This document shows, piece by piece, positions 10,766 through 22,642 of a stretch of DNA of 64,000 nt. The notes beneath the pieces were generated by a model that searched no databases, was not told the DNA's origin, and worked only from the letters and a program-made list of their open reading frames with translations. Position numbers and translations under genes: made by a program. The stretch spans positions 6,400,523 to 6,464,522 of the forward strand of contig OZ012685.1 of the NCBI GenBank assembly GCA_963942565.1, read 5' to 3'. Numbering within the stretch: the stretch's first letter is position 1; every line of letters begins with the position of its first letter. This DNA is from Maea johnstoni. Its lineage: Eukaryota > Annelida > Polychaeta > Spionida > Magelonidae.

Positions 10766-13700
10766 GAAGATGACGATGATGAAGAGGTGGATGGAGATGA
10801 GGAAGGTGATGATGTGGAAATGGATAGTGATGAGGATGCAGAAGATGACGAAGAGGAAGATGATGATGAAGATGATGATGATGAGGAGGGGGAAGATAGT
10901 AAGGATTTATGGTTTACATTTATTCTACAAAGTTAATGGTCCTTCAGCTACCTAATTATTAGTATTTGGTTGTCTGTTGAATACAGTGTATTATGTTAGA
11001 ACCAGTATTCCAGCAAATTTCCATGGTTCTTTTTATTATATTAAGGGAAGCTTTTATACATATATTCTTTTCTTTTTCCTATTTGTATGTGATAGCTGCA
11101 CTGAGTGCACTCGTTTAAGTAGAGTAAGCCTTAGCCTCTTTGAGTAAATATTGATACTGAACAACCTGTCCTATTAACACATGTACATTACTAGCTATGA
11201 TATGACAATAATTTGCTTTTCTTAACTTGAAGTACCAGCTCAAGAGGAAAAGAAACTTTTTATATGGGATCAAAGATGATGTGGGATTTAGAAATTGGTT
11301 GGCCAAAGTTACCAATTGGAACTTTTGGGTGTCCTTTTTTTCAAAGAAGATCTCAATATATTTAGTTTATAACTGTACATATCTATTTTTTATTGAGAAA
11401 AGCATTATACCCTGATTTTGTGAGGATCATTAAGGTGTTAAATTAATCAATGATTTATTTGAAGTTATTTTCGTTTACAGAAATCTCTCACATTAAAAGC
11501 AATGATATGTCCTGAAGTATTGCTTTTGAGGCTTAAGGTGTCCAAATTATGCCCATGCACCCTGCTAGCTAAGGCCCTGATTGGCCCCTCACCTTCGTCC
11601 ATTCTATGTAGAGGTCATCAGTCCTTTCATGTATTAATTGTCCACTTATTTATTAATTGTATAATTTCTTTTCCTTTAAGTAAAAATTGGTGTAATATTT
11701 TATTTTCCAGAAAAGACCACATTGTACATAGGAAATGTCCCAGCTGATATCAAATCCCAAACAGTAGAGAAATTTTTCAAGACAAATGGTGCTATCAAGA
11801 CGTCAGAAGTGCGAAAGTACAAGGGTAAAAAGTAAGTTATTCTGACTCATCTTTACCTTTTTTCCATACCAGAAAGCCAGTGGTCCCCGTCGTACAGGCA
11901 ATGTCTGAGAGGTATTGATTGATCTTTGATGGAACAAAGATCTACACACTCCTTATTTCTTTTTAAGGACTTGTAGATCACCCGATTCCAATATTTTGGG
12001 TTTGGAAAGTAAAGTAATGTTGGGTTTGGAAAGTAAAGTAATGTGACATATTACGCTAAACCAACTTATTCATGATATATTTATCTTGTACTTGTATATT
12101 TTTATTTGACAAACGCTCTGCATTTCCTTAACCTGTGTGTGAATATTTATCATTGATTACCTAACTAGTATTGTAAGATATATTCAATTTGTATTATAAT
12201 TTTGCAGCTTTTGTTATGCTGATCTGAAGGATGCCTCACAGCTGGATGCTGCCTTAGCTCTGAATGGAACTGAATTCAAGGGCAAAGCATTGAAAATAGA
12301 AAAAGCAAAACCCAAAGGTAAGTAAAGAAAAAGTGAAGTCCAAATAGGAAAAGTATCAAGTGAATTGATATTGATAATTTGATATAATGCTGTATCTTAA
12401 TGAGTAAGGGACCAGTTTGTCTTAAGTAAGAAATAAAATTGGGGTCAAGAGAAATATTTTTGGGACACTAAAATCGCTCTTTAACAATATTCTAGAAATA
12501 TTTCTGGATCGCTATTTTTAGTGCAGTATGTATATACAGCTAAAACCAATAGATTCCAGTAATTCCTAAATGCTAAGGATATCAGGTAGCCAGTTGCGTC
12601 CCAGGGCCCAGGCATCAATATATTAAGGGTCATAAGCAATTTCAGTAACATGCTCATAAGATCATATTATTTTGAATCAGTGTGCCTCAGTCATTTTGAA
12701 TAGGTGTTGATACTGAACAAGTGCCCCATTACATATATTGTATTATACATTACTAGCAGTGAATAAACAATAATACACTTTCTTTCAATTACAGACCCAG
12801 CTCAAGGGGAAAAGAAGCCAAAAGTGGTAAGGTCTATCATTCCTCATCTGACGTTCTTAATGAGGTCTTACAATAAGGATGCATGTTTGCATGCTCTAAA
12901 AGAAACTGACCTTGAGCTAATATATGGTGAAAAAATGGTAATCATTCTTATAAAGAATCAAGTTATAGATTGTGATTGAAGTGAAGGACTTGTAATCTGA
13001 GATGTTTTGGTATTTTTCTGTAAAAATGCTGTCTCATGTAAAGCTGTTGAGCAAGGTCATAGACAGGATAGCTGAAGTGGAGGAGGTGCTGACCTTAGTC
13101 AATTATACTTGAAACTTTAAGGAATGCTAGAGTATAGTTGCTTAAAGTATGATTCTTTTCCTTTTTGTAGGTGAAAAATGAACCAGTTGAAGGAGGTGAG
13201 AACAAAGATTTAGTATTTCATCTATTTTCTATATATATAAGATCCATTCACCATTGTCATGAGATTACAGCAAGTGTTTACTGAATCTATGATACAGCTG
13301 ATAATTACCGATCAATTAAATATGAATTCATATAATAACCTGGATGAAAATTTTCATTTTTGTTTTATTGTAAGCTGTTTTCAGTCAATTGGTTTTTTTT
13401 CAAACATTTTCCAAAAATGTTCTAAAGAGATAAGAAAATTTTTATCTTTTGGGTTCTATAGGTGTGAATGATATTGACGCAGCCCTTAAAAAGTCAATTT
13501 ATCATTGAATGTTGACCTATGTCTGAACTCTGAAAATCAAATTTTAGAATACCACCTTATACTTAATCATTCAGCTATGTTAACCGTCCTAAAAAAGAAA
13601 GCAAAAGAAGCATGGTTTGATTTGTAGGGTAAAGTTGTGCGAGGTAGATATCCCTATTGTGACTGAATGTTGCCCAGGAAAGATCTGTGTGGTGATTGTC

Positions 13701-16700
13701 AGGCTCTTTTAGGTGTAGTGGGGCTTTCTTTCCTCTTCATGACCATCTAGTCACATTAAATGTCACAAACAATTTTCTTCATGTCCGGTGAAAGTTGGGA
13801 GTTCAAAGATTAATTGAGTCATCAGATGAACTATGACTAGGTAATATGGGCGGTATTTTAACTGAGATATCTAGTGTGGGCATAGATTGCACCACAACAT
13901 TACTTAAGATTTTTCTCACATGAATCTGTTTCAGTTATCATGGACTCAAAAGACATCAACTTTGGAATGAGTGGTGAAACACAAAGTAAGTGCATCTTGA
14001 TCTCACATTCTTTGTAGACTATATCATCTTCATCATTATATTCACTGTTCTTCATGGATACCTACCAGGGCCCAATTCTATTAGAACCCCCCTTTTCATA
14101 ATGAAACTCTGACGCGGATTGCCTAAGAGGTGAAGCTACCTGTTGCACTACGTAGCTACATCAATGCCCAAACCCTATCTAAGTCTCTACTCGTGCTACA
14201 TACACTTTAAACTGGCTGATAGTCATGATTTGTAAAAGTAGGGCCATTTGAGATTTATACTTATCACATGCTTGCCCTATATTCCCATTGTTGTGGCCAT
14301 GTGGTAAAAATGATATAAAATGTTGATGAGTGAAAAAAACCCATATCAAGTGAAAAAAACCCATATCAAGTGAAAAAACCCCATATCAAACCATATCACA
14401 CCTTTTATTGTTGGCCTATTGTTAGCCTATTGTTGAAGAACGGCAGGCCCTATGTTGAGTGTCCTTCTCATGACGTCAGTCCTTTGTTGTCTGGCCCATG
14501 ACGTCATGATCTGTTTCAAGACGCCTGACCTATTTAAGATTCGCTTGTGGCTGTATGATATCACTCACTCATTCGCTGCGCTCACTCGTTTGTGATATCA
14601 CACAGCCACTCGCGATAAAAACCATATCACACCCACAACCATTAAGTAACCTATTTATATCACATCTACTGTGACTAAGCTAGCACTTATCAGAATAAGT
14701 ATCACACCTCTCAACATTGGCTTGCATATACAAGGAAGCTTTTTAGCTTTTTTCTCCTTATTAAAATTCAACAACATTGTCATAAAGCACCCAAAACGAA
14801 TAGACGCTCAACAAAACCACACCACACGTCCCAGGCACCCAAACAATGATCGGGAATTAGCTAATTCCCGCACAATATGTGCGATAACTTGTTCTTGTGA
14901 ACGCTTTGTAAACTGAAACAACATCTGACTTTCAAAACATCACTTCATCAATCAGTTAAGTAATTGAACATGTTTTTGACTTTCGCTCTGAAGCCCAAAG
15001 TAAGCAAAATCCCACTTGTGTGGATCTCAGTGCCTGTAAAAGTGATTTCTTTTTGTTTACAGAAGAAAGAGATAGTAGAACCGTTATGATCAAGAAAGTT
15101 CCTCCCATTGCAAAAGAGGCGGAACTGAAGGCTTTATCGTGTGACATCTGCCATATAAGATATCCTACTAGTCGAAAGAAAAATGGGAAAGGAAGAGGGT
15201 AAGTAGAAGTGCTTGAACCTTATTACTGCAGAACTGAATATACCTAAAAGTTGTTACTTCTTAAATGCTGTACATCTATACTATGAAGTATAGCTGTGTT
15301 TTGATAGAATCTGTACATATTTTGTATTTAAAGAATCATTTTATATTTCTTTCACCATGTGTTTTGTTGATTTTGAAAAAGTAATTGATGTTACTTATTG
15401 TCATAACATACTTATTTTTATGTGAAATGTATTTATTGTCCAATTTTTATTTCAGATATGCACTTTTAGAGTTCAAGAGTGTCCAGCTAGCCGAGAAAAA
15501 CTATGCTCTATTAAATGGTGTTACGTTTAAAAATAAGAAACTTATAGCAGATTATGTGGGAGAAAAGAGTCTATTGAAAAAGCCTGCTGAATCAAAACAA
15601 GGTTTGTTTTCTCATACCAGTACTTTACCTTTTTATTTCATTCTCTATGAATATAAAGATCCATGTGTGATGTAGTAAGTAGCCCCACCAAGCAGGACCT
15701 GCAAATTTGCTGTTTGGTAAACAAAGTTTTAAACTTGATCCTTCTCTGCCATTACTGATTGAAGTAGCTAACAGCCCCTGTCATCATCTGTGCTGTTTTA
15801 TGAAAGACATATACTACAGGTGAATTTGGATATGACAGACCACCGTACGACAGATTTTTGCAAATGACGGACGATATGCTTGGTCCCAGTCCGATGCATA
15901 TCAAGTATTCGTCATATGTATACGACAGATTTTGCATATGACGGACCAATTTCCTGGTCCCATTGAGTCTGTCATATCCAAGTTCACCTGTATTCATGTA
16001 CAATAACAAATACCTGATATATTGATTCACCTCTGATTTCTTTCTAAGGTTAAGTGAAAGGCAGTCACAGCATTAGCCATGTTATGGATATTGTCTGAAA
16101 TGATCATCTCCAAAAATTTGTCAAAAGAATCTTCATAAAAATATTTTGCCCTCAGGAGAAGTTTTTTTTCTGAAAGGCTGGACAGGTCCTGGCCAAGAAG
16201 TCCCTTTATGTGGCAGTTCATGTGATCCTTCAATTATTCATGTGTTAATGATACGTCAACAATGTCAGATTAACTCATGTTTCAACCCTTTTTCAGAGCG
16301 AGTTGATCCCTGCAGGCTGTACTTATCAGGTTACCCTAAAGATACGAAAGAGGAAACGATACAGGCGTTTTTTAAGGATGCCACCCGGATAGATATGCCT
16401 AAGAGGCAGAAAGACAAGTCGTCATTAGGGTAAGGTGCCTCCCTCTAGTGTCAAAAGATTAAACCACAAACCTGCTATACTTGGTTCAGCTTGGTACTTT
16501 GCTTAGATGTCAGCACACAGACAGAATCCAAAGTATCATATGGGGGTGGGGGTGGGTCTGTTCAGGCATAGCAGTTTATGGCAAGCCTATATTGATATTT
16601 CATCATTATATGTTTAATCATGTATTTACAGGAGAGCAAAACTATAGCAGGGTTCTCCCTTTAACTTTTGCTTTATTGTTGAACTGTTTTAGAGATGGTG

Positions 16701-18925
16701 ACATTGACCTGTATTCTAAATGTTTGAACAAAAGCATTTATTGGAGTCCATGACCCCTCCTAAGGTCTCCCTTATTTTGTTGTTTTGCTTTAGAGCTGAA
16801 CTCTGCTGAGGTGGTGATGTTGATGTTTATTTAAAATGTTTCGACATAGCTTCAATAGAAGTACATGACCCAAGCAAGTGTCCCCCTTGACATATTGCTC
16901 AGTGGTGAAGTGATGCTCAGTGCCCGAAGCTGAACATTTTTAAGAGAAAGTACTTGTTCTTTGCAGCCAGATTAGTATGTGTGTACTCTATGAATTTCAG
17001 ACCATATGGGTGACTCCTCAAGTGTATACAGTATTCACATTTTGCAATTATTAGGGTATTGGCTACAAGTCTCCTGTTAAGGAGATTAAAAGCTCGAAGT
17101 GTTTGGACTAGAAAATACCGTTTCAATCCCTATTACCTATTAAAAAGTATTTACAATTGTTGGGTAACACTAGATGGTCTTTTATATTATGAATAATTGA
17201 TAATGCTGTTTCTCAATTTTTATTTATTTTCAGGTATGCATTTATTTGTTTCGATAGTGCGGAAAAAGCCAAAGCAGCGGCTGAAACAATGAAGGATAAA
17301 AAAATAGCAGGAAAATATCCAATTATACAGTTTGCTAAGGTGAAGGAACCTAGTCTTCCCACTAAAAGGCCTGCACCAACTGAAGGTAAGGTTGATCATT
17401 TTTTAACCAAAGGCCATTAACCCATTTACACTCAGAGCGACCAAAAAGAGGCCTGACGATTTTGGAAATATTTCCCTTACAAAAGCATTTTTTGGGAAAC
17501 ATTTGAATGAGAAATATCAATCAGAAGACGAACAATAAATCTCCTTCAAATATTTTGTGAAATTTCGTTTCATTCCCAAATTATTTTCAAAAGTATGAAA
17601 GTAGCAGACGCTATTTTGAGAGGAACTCTTGAGTGTGAATGGGTTAATATAGGTATTTCATGCAAGGAACTCCAGATATCTTGTGTTGTACAACTACAAT
17701 TTCCAAACTAGTTCAAACTTATCAATTTATGGGAACATTTTTACGCGGGCATTTCGTCAAAATGGGCACTTGCCATTTGTAAGTGCATCTCTTTGGGAAA
17801 ATTGGTAATTTTACGCTTTTAAACATTTTTCTTAATTTGACCAATCACGTCTGGTTGGTAAATATCGACAATTTGAAAATATGGGTAAATTAACAGGATG
17901 TACAGTACTTCACCGGTCTCCTCTGAACCTGTCTTACTTTGAAAAAACACTTTTGATTGACGCACAAATTCTCTTAATATTTGAAGGAGAGTTGTAGAGA
18001 GTTCTGATGACATCTCCCTTAAATATATTTAGTATATTGTTTTTAGACAAAGAAATATCACCAAAACTGTCAGGCAGTTTTGATTGCCGCCGGCATAAAT
18101 GGGATAAGCTCAGGGTGAACCTTAAATAGTAATTCTTGGTTTGGTGTCGATATTGTCTGCAATGTCAGAATTTCTTGGAACCAGTCAGAGCTGGCTGAAA
18201 CTCCCTAAACTGAATGATGTGTTGCCAGAAATCTGTTATCTATCATTACCGTCCGCCAAAGCAATTTGATGAAAAGCAGATGCACTTGTATTTCTAAGGC
18301 ACTTTAACAACCCCTTTGAGGTAATGTCAGAGGATTTCAACTTCAATAAATTATTACTCTTATTGTTACACAAGAATCACTTCCACGTCAACTGAGCGAT
18401 TGCGTCATTACCAGTTTCTCCCACGAGTTTAGCATTTGGCTTGTGATAACAGTTTCTGAAGGATCTCATTTATTTTGCCTCTCGCACTATTTGATACTTC
18501 TGGGTCAAACATATGCGACAATGGTACAGCTTGGACAGGACTGGTAGAAAGCTAATAGAGTGCACTCTGCTAATTTCAGGAAGAGCTAGTTCTTCCTCCT
18601 TTTTTATCCTTAAACAAATTATGATAAATTCATTTCCAGTTCCTTTCCCTGTCTTGTTAAGTTGATCAGGAAAGCACAGCCTTCTCATAAGCTTGATTCA
18701 GATGTCCCTTTATTAAAATGAAGAAGTATATCTGATGTTTTGTTTTCAGGTGGTCCCAAAGCTAAGAAAGCTAAAAAAGATAAGGATGTAAAGCTAGAGC
18801 AACTCGAGGAAGATGATGAGGAGGATGAAGATGATGATGATGAGGAGGAAGACGAAGATGAGGAGGATGACGAAGGTGATGATGATGACGACGATGATGA
18901 TGAAGATGATGACGATGATGATGAA

Positions 18926-18973
<48 letters not shown>

Positions 18974-18976
18974 TAG
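6654..18976 (+). CDS. nucleolin-like RNA-binding protein, 13 exons
   Basis: The exons are 6654-6677, 8213-8362, 10574-10898, 11711-11831, 12208-12317, 12795-12826, 13171-13195, 13935-13985, 15063-15198, 15456-15601, 16297-16429, 17234-17385 and 18750-18976. All have GT-AG borders and matching phases, for a total of 1,632 nt and 543 residues. A basic Pro/Lys N-terminus (1-58) is followed by an acidic region (about 80-165), RRM1 (169-243), a short linker, RRM2 (285-363), RRM3 (380-455), a Lys-rich patch and a pure Asp/Glu tail (488-543). RRM2 ends in a GEKS stretch like nucleolin's TGEKG. RRM3 has ATRIDMP where human nucleolin has ATFIKVP. Nucleolin binds pre-rRNA and nucleolar chromatin, and that role is inferred here. 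The fourth RRM and the RGG tail of vertebrate nucleolin are absent. The start codon is the first ATG after the promoter sites. Confidence 0.9.
7203..7817. mobile_element. 615-bp inverted-repeat DNA transposon in intron 1 (copy 2)
   Basis: Carried along by the tandem duplication and identical to 3035-3649, including the 91-codon frame (7463-7738). It is not an independent insertion. Confidence 0.75.
8888..9838. mobile_element. inverted-repeat element in intron 2 (copy 2)
   Basis: Tandem-duplicated copy of 4720-5670 with the same nested LINE fragment. Not an independent insertion. Confidence 0.45.
9495..9771 (-). mobile_element. CR1/Jockey-type LINE, 3' end only (copy 2)
   Basis: Identical to 5327-5603 because it lies in the second tandem unit. 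The possible ACTTTG duplication is at 9489-9494 and 9772-9777. Confidence 0.8.
10574..10898 (+). other. exon 3: acidic domain of the nucleolin-like protein
   Basis: Acceptor CTTTAG, donor GTAAGG, phase 0 in and phase 1 out. After a short Lys-rich stretch it encodes long Asp/Glu runs (for example ten Asp in a row) from imperfect GAT/GAA repeats, broken by MAALEALVGAE. Nucleolin has such acidic blocks before RRM1, where they bind histones and basic ribosomal proteins. The trinucleotide repeat makes the exon prone to length variation. Confidence 0.88.
11711..12317 (+). other. exons 4-5: RRM1 of the nucleolin-like protein
   Basis: Exons 11711-11831 and 12208-12317 are joined in phase 2. RNP2 is TLYIGNV and RNP1 is KNFCYADL. 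The end, GTEFKGKALKIEKAKPK, lines up with human nucleolin RRM1 GLKVFGNEIKLEKPKGK. The intron splits the RNP1 motif, just before its first aromatic residue. Confidence 0.88.
12795..13985 (+). other. exons 6-8: linker micro-exons
   Basis: Three very small exons (32, 25 and 51 nt at 12795-12826, 13171-13195 and 13935-13985) encode DPAQGEKKPKV, VKNEPVEG and a short stretch ending GMSGETQ, all in frame. Exon 7 contains VKNEP, which fits the SUMO-attachment pattern psi-K-x-E; this is a motif match only. Exons this short could be skipped in some transcripts. Exon 8 alone (51 nt) can be left out without changing frame. Confidence 0.75.
14330..14388. repeat. 20-bp tandem repeat, three copies, in intron 8
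   Basis: The unit GTGAAAAAAACCCATATCAA occurs at 14330, 14350 and 14370, the last slightly changed. CCATATCA recurs again just downstream and at about 14620, which suggests the array belongs to a larger repeat spanning roughly 14.2-14.7 kb. Confidence 0.75.
14549..14607. repeat. hairpin-forming inverted repeat in intron 8
   Basis: A 16-bp arm, GGCTGTATGATATCAC, pairs with GTGATATCACACAGCC with one mismatch, around a 27-bp loop rich in CTCACTC. GATATCAC motifs lie on both sides. Probably the core of a small fold-back repeat inserted in the intron. Confidence 0.65.
15063..15601 (+). other. exons 9-10: RRM2 of the nucleolin-like protein
   Basis: Exons 15063-15198 and 15456-15601. RNP2 is TVMIKKV and RNP1 is KGRGYALLEF. 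The intron again falls inside RNP1 (GG|A), as in RRM1 and RRM3, consistent with the RRMs having arisen by internal duplication with their intron. The following ADYVGEKS matches the end of nucleolin RRM2. Confidence 0.88.
15815..15992. mobile_element. 178-bp MITE in intron 10
   Basis: Terminal inverted repeat of about 26 bp, TACAGGTGAAYTTGGATATG and onwards, with one or two mismatches and TA at each outer edge. Inside, the motifs ATGACGGAC and GACAGATTTTGCA are repeated, so the whole element is a string of related sub-repeats. No coding potential. The TA borders fit a Tc1/mariner-type target, which is inferred. Confidence 0.75.
16297..17385 (+). other. exons 11-12: RRM3 of the nucleolin-like protein
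   Basis: Exons 16297-16429 and 17234-17385. RNP2 is RLYLSGY and RNP1 is SSLGYAFICF, with the intron inside RNP1 in the same phase (2) as in RRM1 and RRM2. YAFI-F and the ATRIDMP segment match nucleolin RRM3. No fourth RRM follows; the next exon is the acidic tail. Confidence 0.88.
17417..17647. mobile_element. 231-bp MITE with TTAA ends in intron 12
   Basis: The ends are TTAACCCATTTACACTCA and TGAGTGTGAATGGGTTAA, an 18-bp inverted repeat with one mismatch beginning in TTAA. TTAA borders are the usual target of piggyBac-like and some Kolobok elements. Inside is AT-rich, with no coding potential. Confidence 0.7.
17648..18749. other. remainder of intron 12
   Basis: Non-coding intron sequence up to the acceptor TTTTCAG before exon 13. 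Several phrases are typical of dispersed repeats, but no element could be delimited and no coding exon was seen. Confidence 0.4.
18750..18976 (+). other. exon 13: basic patch and acidic C-terminal tail
   Basis: Encodes GGPKAKKAKKDKDVK, a likely nuclear localisation signal, then 56 residues that are all Asp or Glu except one Gly, and TAG. The tail is written in a nearly uninterrupted GAT/GAC/GAG array, so the repeat could have lengthened by slippage. Vertebrate nucleolin ends in an RGG domain instead. Confidence 0.88.
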
Positions 18977-20997
18977 ATATATTATATATAACTCTACCAA
19001 ATCATGAGGATATCAGTCAAAAGAAAAGATTTTGGTAGTAATGTTTATAAAAATGGCTTCGACCTACCATCTGTGAGTGACTCAATATCCTTTGTTTTAT
19101 GTGGGCAGACCAGGAAAGGATATTTTAACTTCGGTTTCATAGCATTTTAGAAAGTGGACCATTTCATACTTGTTGTACTGAGGACCAGTCAGCTATTGGA
19201 TGCTGTATTAGGTGATGTTATTGCTGTGGAGAGAATGAATGGGGAAGTGGGAGTACTAAAAGTCTGATGGGTTGTAGAACCCTGCCAGGTTGAGGTATTA
19301 TCAAGGCAACAATACACCATTGGCCACATTTTCAATCCCACTATTGTCCAATTTCACAGGAAAGTAGTTTAAATAGTTTCTATTTTAGCCAATCACTCTC
19401 ATGAGACTTCATGCACTGCATTTTGTATTCAACAAATGACTAACTCGGTTGTTACCCTCTATTGTTGCATTTTGCCCGTCACAATTTTGAAATGCATCTG
19501 CTCAGGGTTGGGCACAGGGAAGATCAATGAAAGGCAGATTCCTACAAGACAGTTATCAACTAAGGATATGCTGCTCGTATAACTGAGGTGGATGAAGTAT
19601 CTTTTATCATTGGTGCTGACTTGAACGGAAATTATAAAGACGTATCATTTTCCAATTGAGGGTAGTAGGTCTTACCCTGTTCACTTTTGATGGCAAGAAA
19701 TAATAATAGTTGTTTGGCATTTTTGCTGCATATATGATGTGTTGATTTATAGGTCCTTTGATTGATCAGTTTTAACCATCTTATGCATGCTGTAAAAACT
19801 CATATATTTTGTACAGATTGACCATGTGACTGGCCAAATACATCTAGCACTGTTAAACTCTGCAATTTTTCAGTGAGCCTCTTGGGTATTTCCTGCAGGC
19901 ATTATTTTTTATAAGGATTTCATTAAATCTATGAATATATGAACTACTTCTAGTTGTCTGTTGATTTAATCAGTTTGTTTCACTAGTGATAAAGTCATAC
20001 AGATATGCCAACTGGTGGCAGTATCGAACCATTTGTAAACGTTGTCACATGGCTCCCATCAACAACGGTTTGTGCTACCGGCCTGATTGCCTGTGTCTCA
20101 AGACTCGGATAATTGGACACCCCTATGGTGCTGTATTGAGGAGATGCCAACACATAGTCAACGATTCTATTAATCCTGTGAAGGAGCCTCAATGAGGTGT
20201 CAGGGTCAAATACTGAAAATCATGTATTTAAAAACTTCTAATTAATTATACCCTTAGTTATCCATGAAAAGTCTTGCATGGAGTTGTATCCTTTGGGTTT
20301 AACCATTTTTAGAAAGTTATAAATTCCTTGCTGTTAATTGTGTTCACAAATGCCAGACCATGTGTGCGCTCCAGTCAGAAAAGGGTTAAGTTTTATTGTC
20401 ATGTAGGTAGGCTCAGCATGACTAGGGTTAACCCAGTCTTGTCTGTAGTGCCCAAAAACTATCCAACAATTTTTGATAGAATCGTTGGTACCATATTGAG
20501 AAACATTTGAAGGAGAAATGATGGTAAGACTAAGAACCCTGGCCAGGGCATGTGAGAAAGTTTCCAGTGACTTGGGGTTTGGCAGCGTTTTTCTCCACCA
20601 TATTATGTCAGTTCTTCTTAGCCAAAATAATTGCAGATTGTTTATGAAGTACATGAGAACTGCCTTAGTATAAAATCAGTTCATTAGTAAACAGCACCTA
20701 TCTGTGTGGAATAACCCAATTGGTATGTAGAACATGTCCAACTGTCACCCAGGTAATAATAAGGTGATTCACTGCCATTTTGAGACTAGATCGTGATCAG
20801 CCAGCTGTATATGATGGTAGAAATCAGGAAATCCACTAACCCAAGACTGGGCAGTTATATACCAACTTCCCCATCTTATTTTACAATGGTCTATTGCAAA
20901 TACATTACAATGAATTGCCTGGAATGTATTTATGTTTATTTCATTTTTGATGAATTATTATTCATACATTAAAATGTCTAAAATGTAGATGTATTTT

Positions 20998-21003
20998 AAT
21001 AAA
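20998..21003 (+). terminator. polyadenylation signal AATAAA, proximal
   Basis: Canonical hexamer followed within 30 bp by T-rich sequence. It is a candidate 3' end of the nucleolin-like transcript. Confidence 0.4.
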
Positions 21004-21148
21004 GACAAAATTTCACTTTATATTTGGAGTTTTTTGATGTTGTCAGATGTTTCCTTTTGATTTTCAGATTCTGCAGCTCCTCCTACTTTTTTGCCAGTCC
21101 TGATACCTGACAATTTTAGTTCAATTTAAGTTGTTCAAGAAAAAAAGA

Positions 21149-21154
21149 AATAAA
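21149..21154 (+). terminator. polyadenylation signal AATAAA, distal
   Basis: Canonical hexamer in an A-rich stretch, followed by GTGG and a T-rich block (CATTTTATTTCT) about 30-50 bp on, as expected of a cleavage/polyadenylation site. Confidence 0.45.
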
Positions 21155-21659
21155 GATAATAACATATATTTGACAACAACAAAAACGTGGCCATTTTATT
21201 TCTCAGTATCCTCTAGTTTACTCAAGTGCAGTTAAGTATAGTTTAGTTGCCGTTTCACAAGAAGACTAATTATACAAAATACAAAATGGTAACAAAATTG
21301 ATTAACAACCTTAGACATTCATGTATTTGGGTCGTCTATTTTTGCATCAATCATATTCTTAGTCGATCACTAAGACTATACTGTTAATATTGCAGCAGAT
21401 TTATTAAAGAGTACTTAGTGTAGCCCTTGAGTCAGTATTTAATAAACTTTGCACCATTATTTGGGCATTGATCCATATGCTATTATTTTACATACCTGAA
21501 TGACAATTGTTGTTCAATAATTTATGAAAATGATTGCAAAATAAAGATGTGAAACATGTTTAAAGTGGTTATTGCATTTTAAATCAGAATGCCCTTTAGT
21601 TTGGTTGTTTAAAGATGAGAAATCAAACTGGTATTTAATTCATATTACCCATCTTATCG

Positions 21660-21780
21660 GGTAAAAAATATTTCACCGGCCCCCCCTAGACCATTCAAAA
21701 AATTTCACCGCCCCCCCCCCCCCCCCCCCCTTGAAAATTTTTCATTCCCCCTGTTTCAACCCAGGCCCCCCCGCCGCCGA
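21660..21780. repeat. C-rich low-complexity block with a 20-base C run
   Basis: A run of twenty C at 21711-21730, flanked by further C6-C7 runs and repeated AATTTCACCG. Probably the edge of a degenerate DNA transposon, but no partner end was found. Confidence 0.5.
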
Positions 21781-22642
21781 TAATTTCTGAAGACTCCCTA
21801 AAACCTATAGAGATAGGATCAGGTGGAGCCATCTATCTACCATACCTGGTACTATCAACACAGAAGGGAATGTGAACGTTTTAGGGGCTAGGAGCCTAGT
21901 CTAGAAAACTCCTAGCATGGGTAGCTTCTGGACCCATCAGATATTGATTTGTTCTCTGGTCCAAGTCCAGAGGGAATCTTCCCTGTCTAGCCTTACATCA
22001 CACTGCCACCTGGGGCCACTAAACAAACCAGGCTCCGGAAGCACTCATGATACATGAACGCCGCAGTATGAACTGTTGCAGGATTTTGTAAAGTTGCATT
22101 GTGAAACACCTTGGAGAGGTGAACACATATTCTTAACACAATTACCTGGTCCAATGAATATCTTTCAGATTGGGGAAAGACCTATGAGATATGAACATCC
22201 CCTCCATGAATGCCTTTGCCTTGGTCCCGATGTATTTACATGAGGTTTCACGCTAGCCCTATAGTTAATCCCCTCCACTCTTTAGGTGATATATATATAT
22301 ATGTATATATATATGCCTACTTATATTTGACCACACAGATCTCCAGTCATATGTCATATGCAGGGCTGAAATGATGGTACAAAATGGATACGTTGTCGAC
22401 TTTGGCAAGGGGTTTCTGGAAAATAACACGCATCTTCTATTTTGCCCCTAGTCCATGCGATGTTTGTCTGAAGCCGAATGCTATTAGTTTTGTGAACAGT
22501 TTTTTTTCAAAAGCGCACCTCAAACATCAAATCTTTACCTTACAAAACACTGATCTGTACAAAAGATAGATTGAAGTCAGAAAAAGGGCTATTTCAAGAA
22601 CTGAATGCCATGCAACAACCTTTTAAAATCTGAAGCACATTT
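21781..22642. other. gene-free sequence
   Basis: No gene or element recognised. It contains a short (TA)n tract near 22290-22315. Confidence 0.4.

Larger units (their letters stand above)
18977..21175 (+). other. probable 3' untranslated region
   Basis: About 2 kb without supported coding sequence between the stop codon and the last of two AATAAA signals. Short open frames on both strands near 20.0-20.65 kb have no recognisable product. The extent is inferred only from the polyadenylation signals. Confidence 0.5.

Noticed and set aside
18794-19000. Hydrophobic Ile/Val-rich minus-strand frame
   Set aside because: Antisense of the GAT repeat that encodes the acidic tail.
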